Assembly (NCBI RefSeq): GCF_040954645.1
Contig: NC_092807.1
Location: 83,828,608 to 83,892,607, forward strand
From: Diabrotica undecimpunctata
Lineage: Eukaryota > Arthropoda > Insecta > Coleoptera > Chrysomelidae
Direction: 5' to 3'
Length of the DNA stretch: 64,000 nucleotides
The notes beneath the pieces are model-generated. The model was given only the letters and a program-made list of their open reading frames with translations, made no database searches and was not told where the DNA came from. The translations under genes and the position numbers were made by a program. Of the stretch, positions 23,741 to 34,779 are shown piece by piece. The number at the start of each line of letters is the position of its first letter. The stretch's first letter is position 1.

Positions 23741-24870
23741 TTACTATTTAACTGGGAATAAGCCACAATTAAAGGTTAAAATACGTTTATTGACGTTTCA
23801 ATTTCCACTTCGGAAATCGTTCTCAAAATACAAACATTAGTAAATTAAACAAATTTTGTTTTTTGTTACTTAGTGAAAAATTCTTCTAATAATTTAATTT
23901 TATCTGACTCATCTATATTGACAATTCAGACATACATTATACATTTTAAAGTAGACGACTTTAAAATGATATTGCCAATATTGTTGAGTTGCGTTCCTGG
24001 GACGACTTTACTTATAAGATAGTTCATTCGATTACATGAAATCAACTTTAACTTGAGAATATCCGTCAGAAAAGATCATAACATGTAATTCGTCTTTAAA
24101 AAGACAAATACATGCCATGATGACAGTAAAATTCTCCTGTTAGTGATTCCATAGTAAATTATGAGGGAAAAACCAGGAAAAAAACCTCATAATACTATCC
24201 CGACATGGTAAGTATTTGATCTTGCATTTAGTTTACCTTCAATAAATACCAAATTCCGATTTTATATGTTTGTTATTTAAAAAATATAAATGATGTATTC
24301 TCTATATGTTACTGACATTATATTATATTTTTTAAATAACAAACATATAAAATCGGAATTTGGTATTTATTGAAGGTAAACTAAATGCAAGATCAAATAC
24401 TTACCATGTCGGGATAGTATTATGAGGTTTTTTTCCTGGTTTTTCCCTCATAATTTACTATGGAATCACTAACAGGAGAATTTTACTGTGATCATGGCAT
24501 GTATTTGTCTTTTTAAAGACGAATTACATGTTATGATCTTTTCTGACGGATATTCTCAAGTTAAAGTTGATTTCATGTAATCGAATGAACTATCTTATAA
24601 GTAAAGTCGTCCCAGGAACGCAACTCAACAATATTGGCAATATCATTTTAAAGTTGTCTACTTTAAAATGTATAATGTATGTCTGAATTGTCAATATAGA
24701 TGAGTCAGATAAAATTAAATTATTAGAAGAATTTTTCACTAAGTAACAAAAACAAAATTTGTTTAATTTACTAATGTTTGTATTTTGAGAACGATTTCCG
24801 AAGTGGAAATTGAAACGTCAATAAACGTATTTTAACCTTTAATTGTGGCTTATTCCCAGTTAAATAGTAA
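23741..24870. repeat. Large near-perfect inverted repeat (foldback)
   Basis: Left arm 23741-24289 and right arm 24322-24870 are reverse complements over about 549 bp, with very few mismatches (for example gatgac/gatcac near 24121, and gacgac/gacaac near 23955). The loop is about 32 nt. A 12-bp direct repeat TATAATAGTTAT lies at 23729-23740 and 24909-24920, so the inserted unit may extend to 24908. No coding capacity. Transcription through the phosphatase intron would give a long double-stranded RNA hairpin. Confidence 0.9.
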
Positions 24871-25207
24871 TTAATTTAAAATGCCACAAGAAAATAGCTT
24901 CAGAACAATATAATAGTTATATTTTAAAAACTGCTATAATAATATGGAATAAGTCTGTCTATAGTTTTAAATTTTCTAGAGCTATTATGTGTCATATGTT
25001 CCTTTTCTCACATGAACTAAGTACGAGTATTTGTATTTTTATTAATTTCGTAACATGTTAACCTGTTTTCATTGAAATATTGTATTTATATTGGATTAAA
25101 CCACAATTGATTGTAATGACAGTTACATTTTAGTTTAAATATTAAAATAAATAAATTTAAATATTTGCAACAATTATTGGTTGTAATGAAAATCAGATTT
25201 TTAATTA

Positions 25208-25295
25208 ACAAATTTTTGGCATTTCGATTTTCACCCCGTAAATCGCTTTCAACAAATTTTTGACATTTCGATTTTCACTCTGTAAATCGTTTTCA
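25208..25295 (-). repeat. Two 44-bp tandem copies of terminal motif
   Basis: Units 25208-25251 and 25252-25295 share atttttg(g/a)catttcgatttt, cac-c-gtaaatcg and ttttcaa. On the minus strand each reads TTGAAA, CGATTTAC, GTGAAAATCG, AAATG: a hairpin between a TGA-like block and an AAAT block, related to the motif in the arms of 23741-24870. Confidence 0.75.
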
Positions 25296-25629
25296 AGAAA
25301 GAATATAATACAAATTCTGAAAAATGTATAAAAAAACTTTTTTATTGGTTATGTCATTTCAAAATTGACACGCTGTACCTCTATCTGGTAGAGTTGTAGG
25401 CATATAATGGCTGTATAAAATCTGAGGGTGGTGTTTTTACCCTAGGAATATCAAATTATGACGTATTTTGTGATATATGTTTGTATAAAAAACTGTGTCG
25501 TAATTGTGGTTGAGTGAGTAAATTGAGCAAAATAGATTTTGTGTTTATGTGTACTGTATGTTGCATGTGTGTTGTATTTAAGATTGTAGATGATGTTTTG
25601 CAGCCTCCTATGATTCCGCTAAAAGCTTT

Positions 25630-26395
25630 TAAGTATTCTTAAGACCAAAAACATAGATAGTAGAGATCTACAAATTATATCGAATCTGTATCAAAATCAG
25701 AAAGCAAGAATAAGAGTCGAAGGAGAACAGACAGAGGAAGTAAGTATACTTAGAGGAGTTCGACAAGGGTGCATACTTTCACCACTCTTATTCAAAGTCT
25801 ACAGTGAAGTGATATTTCTTCAGCTTTATTGGATATTGTGGAAGGTATTTTGGTCAACGGAAATAGCATTAATAATATTAGATATGCGGACGATACGGTC
25901 ATATTTGCTAGTGACATGGAAGATCTACAGTACATAATACAACATGTATACAATGCATGTGAAAGGTACGGATTGCAAATGAATCTCAAGAAAACGAAAT
26001 CAATGATATTCTCAAAAAAACCACAAAATGTAGATAACCTGATCATCAATAATACAACGATCGAAAGAGTGACAACATATAAATATTTAGGAACGTGGCT
26101 AACCGAAGATGGAGATCAAACAAAAGAAATCAGATCTAGAATAGAAATGGCAAGAAACACGTTCATAAAATTGAAGAACTTACTTTGCAACCGTAACCTT
26201 AATCTAGAGATCCGCACAAGAATGCTACGTTGTTACGTTTTTTCTACTTTACTATACGGCATGGAAGCGTGGACAATAAAACAGTCTGAAATCAAAAAAT
26301 TAAACCCCTTTGAGATGTGGTGCTACAGGAGAATCCACAGAATATCGTGGACTGAAAAAGTAACTAATATAGAGGTGTTACAAAGAAAATGTAAT
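25630..26395 (+). pseudogene. RTE-type LINE reverse transcriptase fragment
   Basis: Frames together read ARIRVEGEQTEEVSILRGVR, RQGCILSPLLFKVYSEV (about 25750-25800), then after a shift the frame 25829-26407 with NIRYADDTVIFASDMEDLQ (catalytic Asps), NLKKTKSMIFSKK, TYKYLGTWLTEDGD, and a C-terminal MEAWTIKQSEIKKLNPFEMW. This wording is typical of insect RTE LINEs. The 5' endonuclease is missing and the 3' end is cut at 26395-26405 where a second LINE begins. Confidence 0.8.
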
Positions 26396-26404
26396 CCTCA
26401 AATG

Positions 26405-27386
26405 TAATGTCCTCAATGGAAAAGAGAAAGAATTAATAGATGAATTTGACAAAGCACAATTAGATTTTTTGGCGATCACGGAAACTAAAAAGAAAGGTCA
26501 AGGAATGGATGAATTGGATAAAGAACATGTATTTTTGTACAGCGGAGTCAGTACCGATAGTAGAGCGGCAGAAGGTGTAGGATGCCTAATGAGAGCAAGC
26601 TATATGTCATATGTTAAAAATTGGAAATTTATATCACAAAGAAATTTAAAGATAGAGATAACACTAGATAATTCAGAAATAACAACTATATTAGTCACAT
26701 ATGGCCCTAATTATGACGAACCATTGAAAGTTAAAGAAGAATATTGGGAAGAGCTCAATGATGCTATAGAAAATGTGAAAGGTAGAATAGTCATTCTAGG
26801 CGATATGAATAGCAGAGTTGGTAAAAGAGACGATGATAACATAGATATTTTGGGTATGTAGGGGGAAGATACAAGAAACGATAATGGAAGAAGGATGATA
26901 GACTTTTGCATGGAGAATAATTTGATTATCACCAACACATTTTTTGAACACAAAGATATACACAAGTTCACGAGAGAAGTCAGGAGCAGAAATGAAAAAT
27001 CAATTCTTGATTATGTTCTCATTAATAGAGAATTTAGGAAAGAGGTCACTGATGTCAGAGTTAAAAGAGGCCCGGAAATCTATAGTGACCACTATCTGGT
27101 AATGGCAAAGATAAGATTACCCCAAAAAACCCCTAAAACCACTAAACAAAGAACGAAAAATAATAAAGTGAATGAGAATATCCAAAACTATAAACTAAAT
27201 GACCAAAAAGTCGTGGCCATGTTCAAAAGTAAAATAGAAGAAAAACTAGCCAAATTAACTAATGCACATAGTACTGACAACTTACAGAAAACTTGGAAAC
27301 AATTTAAAGAAACCATCGTGACGACAGCAAAAGAAACGTGTGGAATAAACCATGTAAATAGAAATAAGAAGCAAACACGATGGTAG
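26405..27386 (+). pseudogene. LINE AP endonuclease region (second RTE-like copy)
   Basis: Frames 26469-26861 and 26895-27386 are in register, separated by one stop at 26859. They carry LDFLAITETKKKGQGMDELD (catalytic Glu of the APE nuclease), ILVTYGPNYDEP, IVILGDMNSRVGK (Asp/Asn site), ILDYVLINREFR and IYSDHYLVMAKIRL (final SDH). All APE motifs are present in order, so the domain is nearly complete but interrupted. Confidence 0.8.
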
Positions 27387-27389
27387 GAC

Positions 27390-28968
27390 GATGAATTAAA
27401 AGCCCAAATAAAATATAAAAAACAGAAATGGAAAATATATTTAAACAAGAAAACAGAAACTAGTTACGAAGAATATAAACGACAAAGAAAGGTGGTGAAA
27501 GAAATGGTGCTGAAGAAGAAGAAGGAAGCCTGGGATGAGTTTGGAATGAAGATGGAGGCAGATAGCCGGGGTAACCAAAAATTGTTTTACAAGGCACTAA
27601 AGACGCTAAGAAAAGGTAAAGAAACAACGATGAAACAGGTGAAACGTAAAGTGAGACAGGTGAGACCCAAGTTCTTGTGAAAATTATAGAGGAATTAATC
27701 TACTTAGTATCGTCTCCAAAATATATGAAAGCATCCTAGAAAAGAAATTAAGACACATCGTTGAACCACATCTGGATGAAATACAAAGTGGGTTTAGGAA
27801 GGGACACAGTACGCAAGACCATATATTTACGTTGAAACAAATAATTGAGAAAGCTAGAATAAAGAACACAGAAATATATATGGCTTTTCTAGATATTGAG
27901 AAAGCATCTGACAGAGTGTCCCAGGAAGCAGTTAGGAAAAGTCTGCAAAATAGAAATATTGACCATCAACTAACAGGTGCTATCAAAAGTCTGTATCAAA
28001 ATAACAAGAGTTATGTATGTAAGGATAACTTGGAATCAGATATGTTTGCAATAAAGGAGGGTCTAAGACAAGGAGGTGTTATGAGCCCCACAATGTTCAT
28101 ATTGATTATTGACGACATAATTAAGGAAACAAAAGCAAGTATACACAAAGTACATGCCGGATATAGTAAACTACGACCGGTTGGTATAGCTGAGTGTGCA
28201 TTCGCAGATGATCTCATGTTATGCGCTTCCAACGAAAGGGACCTCCAGAAAAATATAGATAGCTGGAATAATGAGCTGGCAATTAGAAACATGAAGATTA
28301 ACGTTAAGAAAACCAAGGTGATGCTAATAGCAAAAACTAACCAAAATGTTAACATAGAAATTAACCAACAACTCATAGAACAAGTAGATGCATTCAAATA
28401 CCTAGGGGTTACAATAGACAGATAAGGTACCACGCAGAATGAAATAACAGAAAGAATAAGTAGTGCTTCAAAAGTGTACCATAATCTTAGTAGAGCATTC
28501 ATAGGTAAACCGGAAATCAGCAGAAGAACCAAAATGACAGTTTATAAGACAGTATTCCGACCAATCTTGATATATGGAAGCGAGAGCTGTGTTTTAACAA
28601 AGCAATTAAAAAGCAAGATACAAGCCATTAATATGAAATATCTAAGACGAGTCAAAGGAATAACACGACGAGACAAAATAAGAAATGAAGATGTTAGAGA
28701 AGAACTGGGCACAGAATCTGTACTACATGCTATTGAAACACAACAAATAAAATGGTTTGGTCATTTGTGCCGAATGAGCGACAACCGACCCGTTAAGCAA
28801 GTCTGGAAGGCTAAAGTGAAAAGTTTTAAAACCAGAGGGAGACCACGGAAAACCTGTGATGACGAAGTAGGGCAGATTTTGAAAAGTAGGGGAATGGAAT
28901 GGTCAGAACCTCAAAATAAGGCAAAAAACAAGAAAGAATGGACAAAATTCGTGCACAGAATAGAATAA
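27390..28968 (+). pseudogene. LINE RT region (second RTE-like copy)
   Basis: Continues from the endonuclease. A linker rich in Lys runs to 27680, then NYRGINLLSIVSKIYESIL (about 27690) with the preceding RT fingers deleted. RT blocks follow in frame 27832-28425: IQSGFRKGHSTQDHIFTLKQ, FLDIEKASDRVSQ, EGLRQGGVMSPTMF and CAFADDLMLCAS, where FADD replaces the usual YADD. After one stop, 28474-28968 holds the C-terminal domain (ILIYGSESCVLTKQLKSKIQ, QQIKWFGHLCRMSDNR, GRPRKTCDDEV). One internal deletion and two stops inactivate it. Confidence 0.8.
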
Positions 28969-29063
28969 AAAAAAATTCTGTATTTTCATTGGATTTGAGA
29001 TGTAATGTATATCTGTAACCTGTATTTGTATTTACCTCACACCTTAGTGTAGAGAGGTGTTCG

Positions 29064-29064
<1 letters not shown>

Positions 29065-29105
<41 letters not shown>
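29065..29105. repeat. (TA)n microsatellite at LINE 3' end
   Basis: About 20 TA units directly after the short 3' UTR of the preceding LINE, consistent with a tail made or extended at insertion. Confidence 0.9.
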
Positions 29106-29112
<7 letters not shown>

Positions 29113-29330
29113 CGATTAACCTTGGGTAAGCCTTTACGTGTCAAGTTCGAAGCTACCATACATTTCAATCCTTATAAAAAAAACTTTTTTTGCACATAGT
29201 AACAAAAAACACCACTATGTTACTAGCAAAGTTTTTTAATATTCTAACTCTACAATTCTAAGTTACGGTAAGATGAATAATGTTTTAATAGATAATATAT
29301 GGTAGCTAATTATATTTTATTCTCTTTCAG

Positions 29331-29362
29331 CCCTGAAGAAGCCAAATTAATTCTCTTTGGCG
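29331..29362 (+). ncRNA. Hammerhead-like motif
   Basis: ccctgaagaa, then gccaaa ... tttggc arms (about 29340-29367), then gaaaacgtt: the CTGAAGA, stem, GAAA order seen at 9916. As there, one extra base separates the first core block from the stem. It lies upstream of a (TA)n array beginning gtttaatata, the same arrangement as at 2741-2884. Confidence 0.35.
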
Positions 29363-29429
29363 AAAACGTTCGGCGAAACAATTGATACACATTAGAGTAT
29401 TTCTTGCAGATTTCCCCATTATTTAAGAG

Positions 29430-29432
<3 letters not shown>

Positions 29433-29508
<76 letters not shown>
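29433..29508. repeat. (TA)n microsatellite
   Basis: About 38 TA units preceded by aagagtttaa, followed immediately by an RTE LINE tail. Confidence 0.95.
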
Positions 29509-29510
<2 letters not shown>

Positions 29511-29511
29511 A

Positions 29512-29770
29512 AGAATGAAGAAAGACTGTGAAGTCATAAACACTGTTAAAATTAGAAAGATTCAATATCTGGGTCATATAATGAGGGGCGAGAAGTACGT
29601 ATTATTTAGATTAATTATGCAAGGGAAGATACAAGGGAAGAGAAACCCTGGACGACGCAAAATATCCTGGCTAAGAAATTTGAGAGAGTGGTTCGGTTGC
29701 AGCTCATTAGAATTATTCAGAAGCGCGGCCAATAAAATTAAAATAGCGATGATGATTTCCAACCTCTGAT
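29512..29770 (+). pseudogene. RTE LINE C-terminal tail
   Basis: Encodes KIRKIQYLGHIMRGEKY, LIMQGKIQGKRNPGRRK and SWLRNLREWFG, the standard C-terminal end of RTE-type ORF2, and ends at a stop near 29767. A gaagaagaag run (29783-29794) follows, the short tail typical of these elements. Strongly 5'-truncated. Confidence 0.8.
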
Positions 29771-29789
29771 AGGAGAAGGAACCTGAAGA

Positions 29790-30250
29790 AGAAGATTGAT
29801 GAAGTTGGTATATTCTTTTGTTGACTTCTTCTTTTAGTATTCGCAACCAAAGCCTGCTGCATTCTGTTGATGGGTTTGCTACTCATTTTTTTTTTCGTTG
29901 AATAGGATGAGGACTGCTTCTTTGACTTTTCTCTTTTTCATGTCTGTTTCTTTCGTGATTATTGATGCATTTATCTGTGGTGGTCTGTGCTCGTTGTCCC
30001 AGATATGTTCACATATCTGAAATTTATCGAAGTATCTGTTCTTGATGTATGTTTCATAATTGTTTATCAATTGTTTATCATACCACTTCATGGTCTTGTG
30101 ATTTTTCCACGTAGAAATGGTTGCATTCACAGGGTATTTTATAGATGCAGTTTTTAATCTTTCTTGTGTATTGTTGGGTTTGGTTTTGGGCAGGATGGAC
30201 CTCAGTGTGTTGGTTGAGCTGAGAAAATTTTCAAAATTTTCCGCTACCAC
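29790..30250 (-). pseudogene. Penelope-like C-terminal (GIY-YIG) fragment
   Basis: The minus-strand frame from 30250 carries LPKTKPNNTQERLKTASIKY, then ICEHIWDNEHRPPQINASII and KKRKVKEAVLILF. These match the linker and the last part of the GIY-YIG nuclease in Penelope-like elements (H-x-W-x3-H ... A-I, then RK-KEA). The GIY motif itself is missing. Its wording differs from 10066-10860, so it is another Penelope lineage. Confidence 0.65.
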
Positions 30251-30945
30251 AGATAAAAAAAGAGCGAAATTGGTTCATATTAACAGAGATATGATAAATT
30301 TTTCCGAGCGCCGGGGATTTTAAGTTCGGAAATTTTTCTCGCCGGGCCGATAGGAGAAGAATTCCCCACCACTGAGTTAATTCGACTGATCGAAAAAAAA
30401 ATCAGTCAACTTTACTTATGTTTTTTTTTAACAAATTAAGAATCAATAAGTTAAAAATGTGTGTAATGTATAGGGAGCTTAATTAATTTATAACGCTAAA
30501 GTTGCCCCTACTTCAAAGCAATAAATAAGGGGTTGAAACATTTTTTAATCAAATATTTTTTAAGTCTATATGAAAATATAATCGACCAAAAAAAGATCTC
30601 TAGATCTAAAATTAGATCTCTATCTTTTTACAAAAAAAATTTACAATTAAAAGAGCTAAAATTTAATGATTTTTGCATAAAAAAAAATTTTTACAAAAGT
30701 TATTATTTCACAAACTAAGAATAGAGAAAAATTAACATTTTTGGACCTTCAATCATTGATTTTGCCTAAACTATTGGCCCAAAAATGTAAAATTCTTTTA
30801 TGTACCTTAATAATATTCTACTCGTTTTAGCTTAAAATGTTAATTTGATACAATAAAAATAAAAATAATAAAACAAACACTGTTCTTTACACCTTAAAAC
30901 TGCCATAAAAAAATTATAACCAACAATTTGGAGTTGTAAACACTT
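30251..30945. other. AT-rich, no gene seen
   Basis: AT-rich sequence with poly-A and poly-T runs. A short GC-richer patch (30306-30350) has no recognisable identity. Confidence 0.5.
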
Positions 30946-31800
30946 CATGGTTACTTCAGGCAATGCAATTCATAAAGCTGTGCTGGTTTCAAAAATTCAT
31001 TATTTGATGTTCAAAATCATTCATTTTTGTCTCTACAGCTTGTACTATAAAGGATATATGACAAAATCATCCTGGCAAGATCGCACCATGAAATGTTATC
31101 ATTCTAGCAGTTCTGGTACTGGTAAAAGATATGTTATACATGTCGAAAACGATGAGGCTGTACTTCCAACGCCAATTTAATTTTTCCATCCAAAAAGAGT
31201 AAAAATATAGACGAGTACTACGGAAATATGAAGGTAAATATTTTTGAAGAATAATTTGAAGAAAATTGGTTAAAAAAATTTAATTGACCATCCATAATAG
31301 TGCTGTAGATGCTATGACTCAAAAATAGAAGAGAAATTTTCTTCAAGCGGACAAAAGAGAAACTAAAGGCGTGGTTAACAGAAAAAAAATTTATTACACT
31401 GACATATAAATAAAAAGTTGATTTACTGAAAAGATGTGAAGCCTACATAATTAAAAAAAAAATTTGTCATCAACCAAGGCTCTTAAATATGACCAGGAAG
31501 TTCTTTGACTGCCGCCCTACTATTGCCACTACAATGCAATTAAGTTGGTTTGGGGTAAAGCAAAGAAATACTATGACAAGCATAGTATTTTTATAGGTGA
31601 GCATTCTTAGTTTGTGGAAAGAATCACTAGAACAAATAAAGATGGAACAATGGCAAAATTGTGTTAGATATACGGAAGATATAATTGGTCAGTCCTGTTA
31701 AACTGAGCAAGTTGTGGATGAGGTGCGACCTCTAATTATTCGCATAGATAATGCAGATAATGATGACTCTGATAGTGAAGTATCAGATACTGAATAAAAG
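30946..31800 (+). pseudogene. DDE transposase remnant A (IS630/Tc1-like)
   Basis: Scattered frames: GTGKRYVIHVENDEAVLPTP (about 31114-31180), KRETKGVVNRKKI (about 31355), then KALKYDQEVL and LPPYYCHYNAIKLVWGKAKK (about 31470-31580). LPPYxCxxNxIxxVW is the segment carrying the third acidic residue in the DDE endonuclease superfamily (here the Glu is read as Lys: NAIKLVW). An acidic C-terminus (DNADNDDSDSEVSDTE-like) ends at about 31797. Dead copy. Confidence 0.55.
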
Positions 31801-32109
31801 CATTTTCATTGGGTGACATCATACAGTGAATAAGAGGTATTATTATTCACTTTACAGCAACATGCAAATGCAAACATCACCATAAATGTTAATAAATCAA
31901 ATTGATTAAATTATGTTAAGTTTAAGTTTATTCAGTATTTAATTTATTTAATATTTAGTAATAAAACCTCTTTAACACTGTAGTTCTTTTTAGCCCTCCT
32001 TTTTTGGACATAACCAATGCCTATTATATAAATGAGTCCTTTTAAAGAAAGATTTATTAAACATTGTAAAGTGCCACATTTTTAACAAAGAATACATACT
32101 TGACAAACT

Positions 32110-32430
32110 ATGTAAGACACAAGACATACTATTTTAGACTTGCCACCTTATTCCTGTGTTTTTAATCCCATAGAAATGGTTTGGGAAATAATAAAGACAT
32201 GCTTAAGGAAATGGAATTAGGTAGTCACCGATATTGAGCAGTAGAACATATTCCAAGCAGTCAACAAGTTTGATAGTAAGATTTGAAATATTAATTGTAT
32301 TTCCCATGTTTTCGACAAAGAAAATGAATGCTCCATAATAGATCCTATAACTGCCTCAATTGTTATTCAACCCAAATTTGAACAGAGACTCTAGTTCTGA
32401 TGATTACAATTCTGATTAAAGGTATATGTG
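32110..32430 (+). pseudogene. DDE transposase remnant B
   Basis: Encodes ILDLPPYSCVFNPIEMVWEI (about 32132-32190), the same catalytic segment as remnant A but with the Glu intact, followed by a similar C-terminal tail ending in IQPKFEQRL near 32395. About 600 bp separates A and B; they are divergent copies of one family and both are 5'-incomplete. Confidence 0.5.
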
Positions 32431-33106
32431 TAAAACTTATATTCATGGTTTGGTTATGTACTCGGTTCCTTAAATGATTTCGGAACACAACTATACAGAA
32501 ATGTGTTCCACTGATATTCTTAAGAATTTTTTTCAATTGGTCAACAAAATGTGTAAAATTTTATAGATGACTAAGGTGACTAAATTGTGCTTAAGTGACC
32601 AATTCAAAATTGAAATTATTCTATGGTTTACTAGTATTTAGGCACTGAAAAGTATATTATTTTATTAATTAAACAATGAAATGTTGGGGCAAATATACAA
32701 ACTTTCTTTTAAAAGCATATTATATACAAGATGCAGAATCTGTATGTCACACATGCAGTATACACAACAAATATGTTTGTTACAATCAACTACATACTAT
32801 AACAGTATAGTTTAATTTATATATTTCAATAGTAAAGTTATACTGTAATATTCTTGATTTAAACTGTTTACATTTGTCTTGATAATGTAAACATTTTTAT
32901 TGAGGCTGTCAAAATCAATATGAACTTTAGTACTGTTCTAATAATAAATTGTCTAATTGACCTGTATGGCCTAGTATTTTGATTTTTGTTCCATAAAAAT
33001 AAATGGAAACGAGTTATGAATTTTATAGTATACACTGGTGGTGCATTTTCATTTAATAGTAAAAACATTAAATTCTATCATTTAAGAAACAGCAATGAAA
33101 TTTTAC

Positions 33107-33108
<2 letters not shown>

Positions 33109-33174
<66 letters not shown>
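33109..33174. repeat. (TA)n microsatellite
   Basis: About 33 AT units inside the phosphatase intron, 55 bp beyond the donor site of exon 2. Confidence 0.95.
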
Positions 33175-33176
<2 letters not shown>

Positions 33177-33229
33177 AATTATTTCTGGGATTAAATTGGA
33201 TTTTTATAAAGTAATTTTAAGATACTTAC

Positions 33230-33566
33230 CCACATTCCTCCTAAACCAGTTCGTGTATACTCTGAATCAATTTCTCTAATATTCAAAAGATGCTTCCTTA
33301 GGGAAAACACTATTAATAGAAGCCCTTGCAATCTGAGAGATTTTAGTTTAATGTAATCTCTCTGGAGGAGTTCTTTAATAGCAAAAGTCCATGGATCATC
33401 AAATAATGTATCCATTAGCATATTCTGTGGTTGTGCCTTTACCTCTTGAAAAGATAGTGCGAAAAAATCGGGACGTGCATCACTTTTCTTGTCAGTTATG
33501 GATAATAACTCCCTTAAATCTTGATCTGGGGAACTAGTACCTACATTGTAGGTAGCTAAATAGAGC
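33230..33566 (-). CDS. Inositol polyphosphate 5-phosphatase, exon 2
   Basis: A 337-bp exon with acceptor gtcaatttttag before 33566 and donor GTAAGT after 33230. It encodes the N-terminal half of the IPPc domain: LYLATYNVGTSSPDQDLREL (the TWNVG-type start with the Mg-binding Asn), DFFALSFQEV (catalytic Gln-Glu), PWTFAIKELLQRDY, LRLQGLLLIVF and YTRTGLGGMW. Its first base completes an Arg codon begun in exon 1, and it ends on a full codon, matching the phase of the exon at 18881. The reading is open throughout, so the gene looks intact. It resembles the compact INPP5K/SKIP-like insect 5-phosphatases that start directly at the IPPc domain. Confidence 0.93.
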
Positions 33567-33620
33567 CTAAAAATTGACGTTTTGTAATGTTTAAATTACA
33601 TATATAGATTAATTTCCTAC

Positions 33621-33634
33621 CTTAAGTTGTCCAT
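33621..33634 (-). CDS. Inositol polyphosphate 5-phosphatase, exon 1 (start)
   Basis: A 14-bp coding part of the first exon: ATG GAC AAC TTA AG, then donor gtaggaaat. A 54-bp intron (33620-33567) separates it from exon 2. The join gives MDNLR before LYLATYNVG. This start was chosen because it puts the IPPc domain at the very N-terminus, the phase fits, and no longer upstream frame was seen. The 5' UTR and promoter would lie in 33635-34016. Confidence 0.75.
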
Positions 33635-33918
33635 ATCGTTGAGAATTTTAGATAATATTAATAATGTATACCTATTACGTATTACAAAAATAAATAATTA
33701 AATCAATATTACTTTAATGTTCAATGCCAAACATTTAAGTGTGTAGTTTTAACCAATTTGACGTTTTCCAGTTGACAATTAAACATGTTATATCAATGAC
33801 GTATTTGTAGAGGTGGCTAATAGTTAGAGATGTTACTAAAATCTTGAACTCTATCTAGTGACTTATAAGTCACTATTTTGCATTTTGCATTGGTTTTGCT
33901 CACTTTTGCCATAGCGAT

Positions 33919-33996
33919 GGCCCGGTCACAGAATAAAAAACAATAATGGTTATCTATTTATTTAACATTGTTATTTAACAATTGTTATTTATTCTG
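33919..33996. repeat. Imperfect hairpin upstream of phosphatase start
   Basis: Arms near 33919-33945 (ggcccggtcacagaataaaa) and 33972-33996 (attgttatttattctgtggc and onward) pair over about 24 bp with a few mismatches. It sits 285 bp upstream of the start codon, next to the P-like insertion. It may be a MITE relic; no regulatory role is shown. Confidence 0.6.
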
Positions 33997-34656
33997 TGGC
34001 CCGATAAAACCGTAACCATTGTTTAAATAGGACTAGTTAGCCAACGCAATGTATAAATTTGTTTGATTCTAATTGAGACAGTCACTAGATGTCACCACTC
34101 TTTCTGTCTCAATAGATTTTAATATACCATTGTTTGTTTGATATACATTATACTAGATGGTGCTATGTGAAAAAGTTAAGGACTAAACTAAACGTCCATT
34201 TTTGATCCACTGAATTAAATTCACCAGCGTTGCAATATTTCACTGACATAGTAGCAACAGGTTTACTTGTTAAACTAAAAATGTTACAAAAAACAGACCT
34301 TGAATCACTTAAGATATTCATTTAAAATAGAGTTATTACTATCAACTAGTAAATATGGTGTCAACTAAAATTGTACATAAACGTACTGTGGTTTCTAAGT
34401 CTTCCTATATCTAAATAAGTTTAAAGAATTTAAATATTTTATTTTATTTGGAAGTGTATTACAAAAATTTGGTCCGAGGTAAGTAAAACATTTTAATTAT
34501 ATGTGTTTAAAACATAAAAAAACATTGTATGAGAAAACAAATTAGGTATTTAGAAATAAATTTTACCGGATATTACATACATTAGATAATATTTGAAAAA
34601 AGTGATTTTAAATTAAAATAATGTTACTTCCATAATAAATAAATGGTTTTTTACAG

Positions 34657-34779
34657 ATGGCCGGAAATATTTGTTGTTATTACAAATGTGGTTTATCACC
34701 ATACAATATTCATGGATTAAGAATGTTCAGATTTCCGACAAAAATCCTTCGGCTTGTCAAAGATGGATATTACACTCTG
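34657..34779 (+). CDS. THAP domain, first exon of P-like element
   Basis: Starts with ATG just after an acceptor-like ttttttacag and ends before donor GTAAGT. It encodes MAGNICCYYKCGLS (the C-x2-4-C zinc half-site) and GLRMFRFP. The remaining conserved residues, including the invariant Trp (SACQRWILHSG), are in the next frame, so one base is missing near 34738. The intron phase of the shifted frame matches exon 2 at 44120. Most likely an inactivated THAP exon. Confidence 0.75.

Noticed and set aside
33919..33996. Hairpin considered as the terminal repeat of the large P-like element
   Set aside because: A perfect 24-bp inverted pair with a 7-bp direct repeat at 34017 and 45284 explains the element better. 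The hairpin lies outside it.
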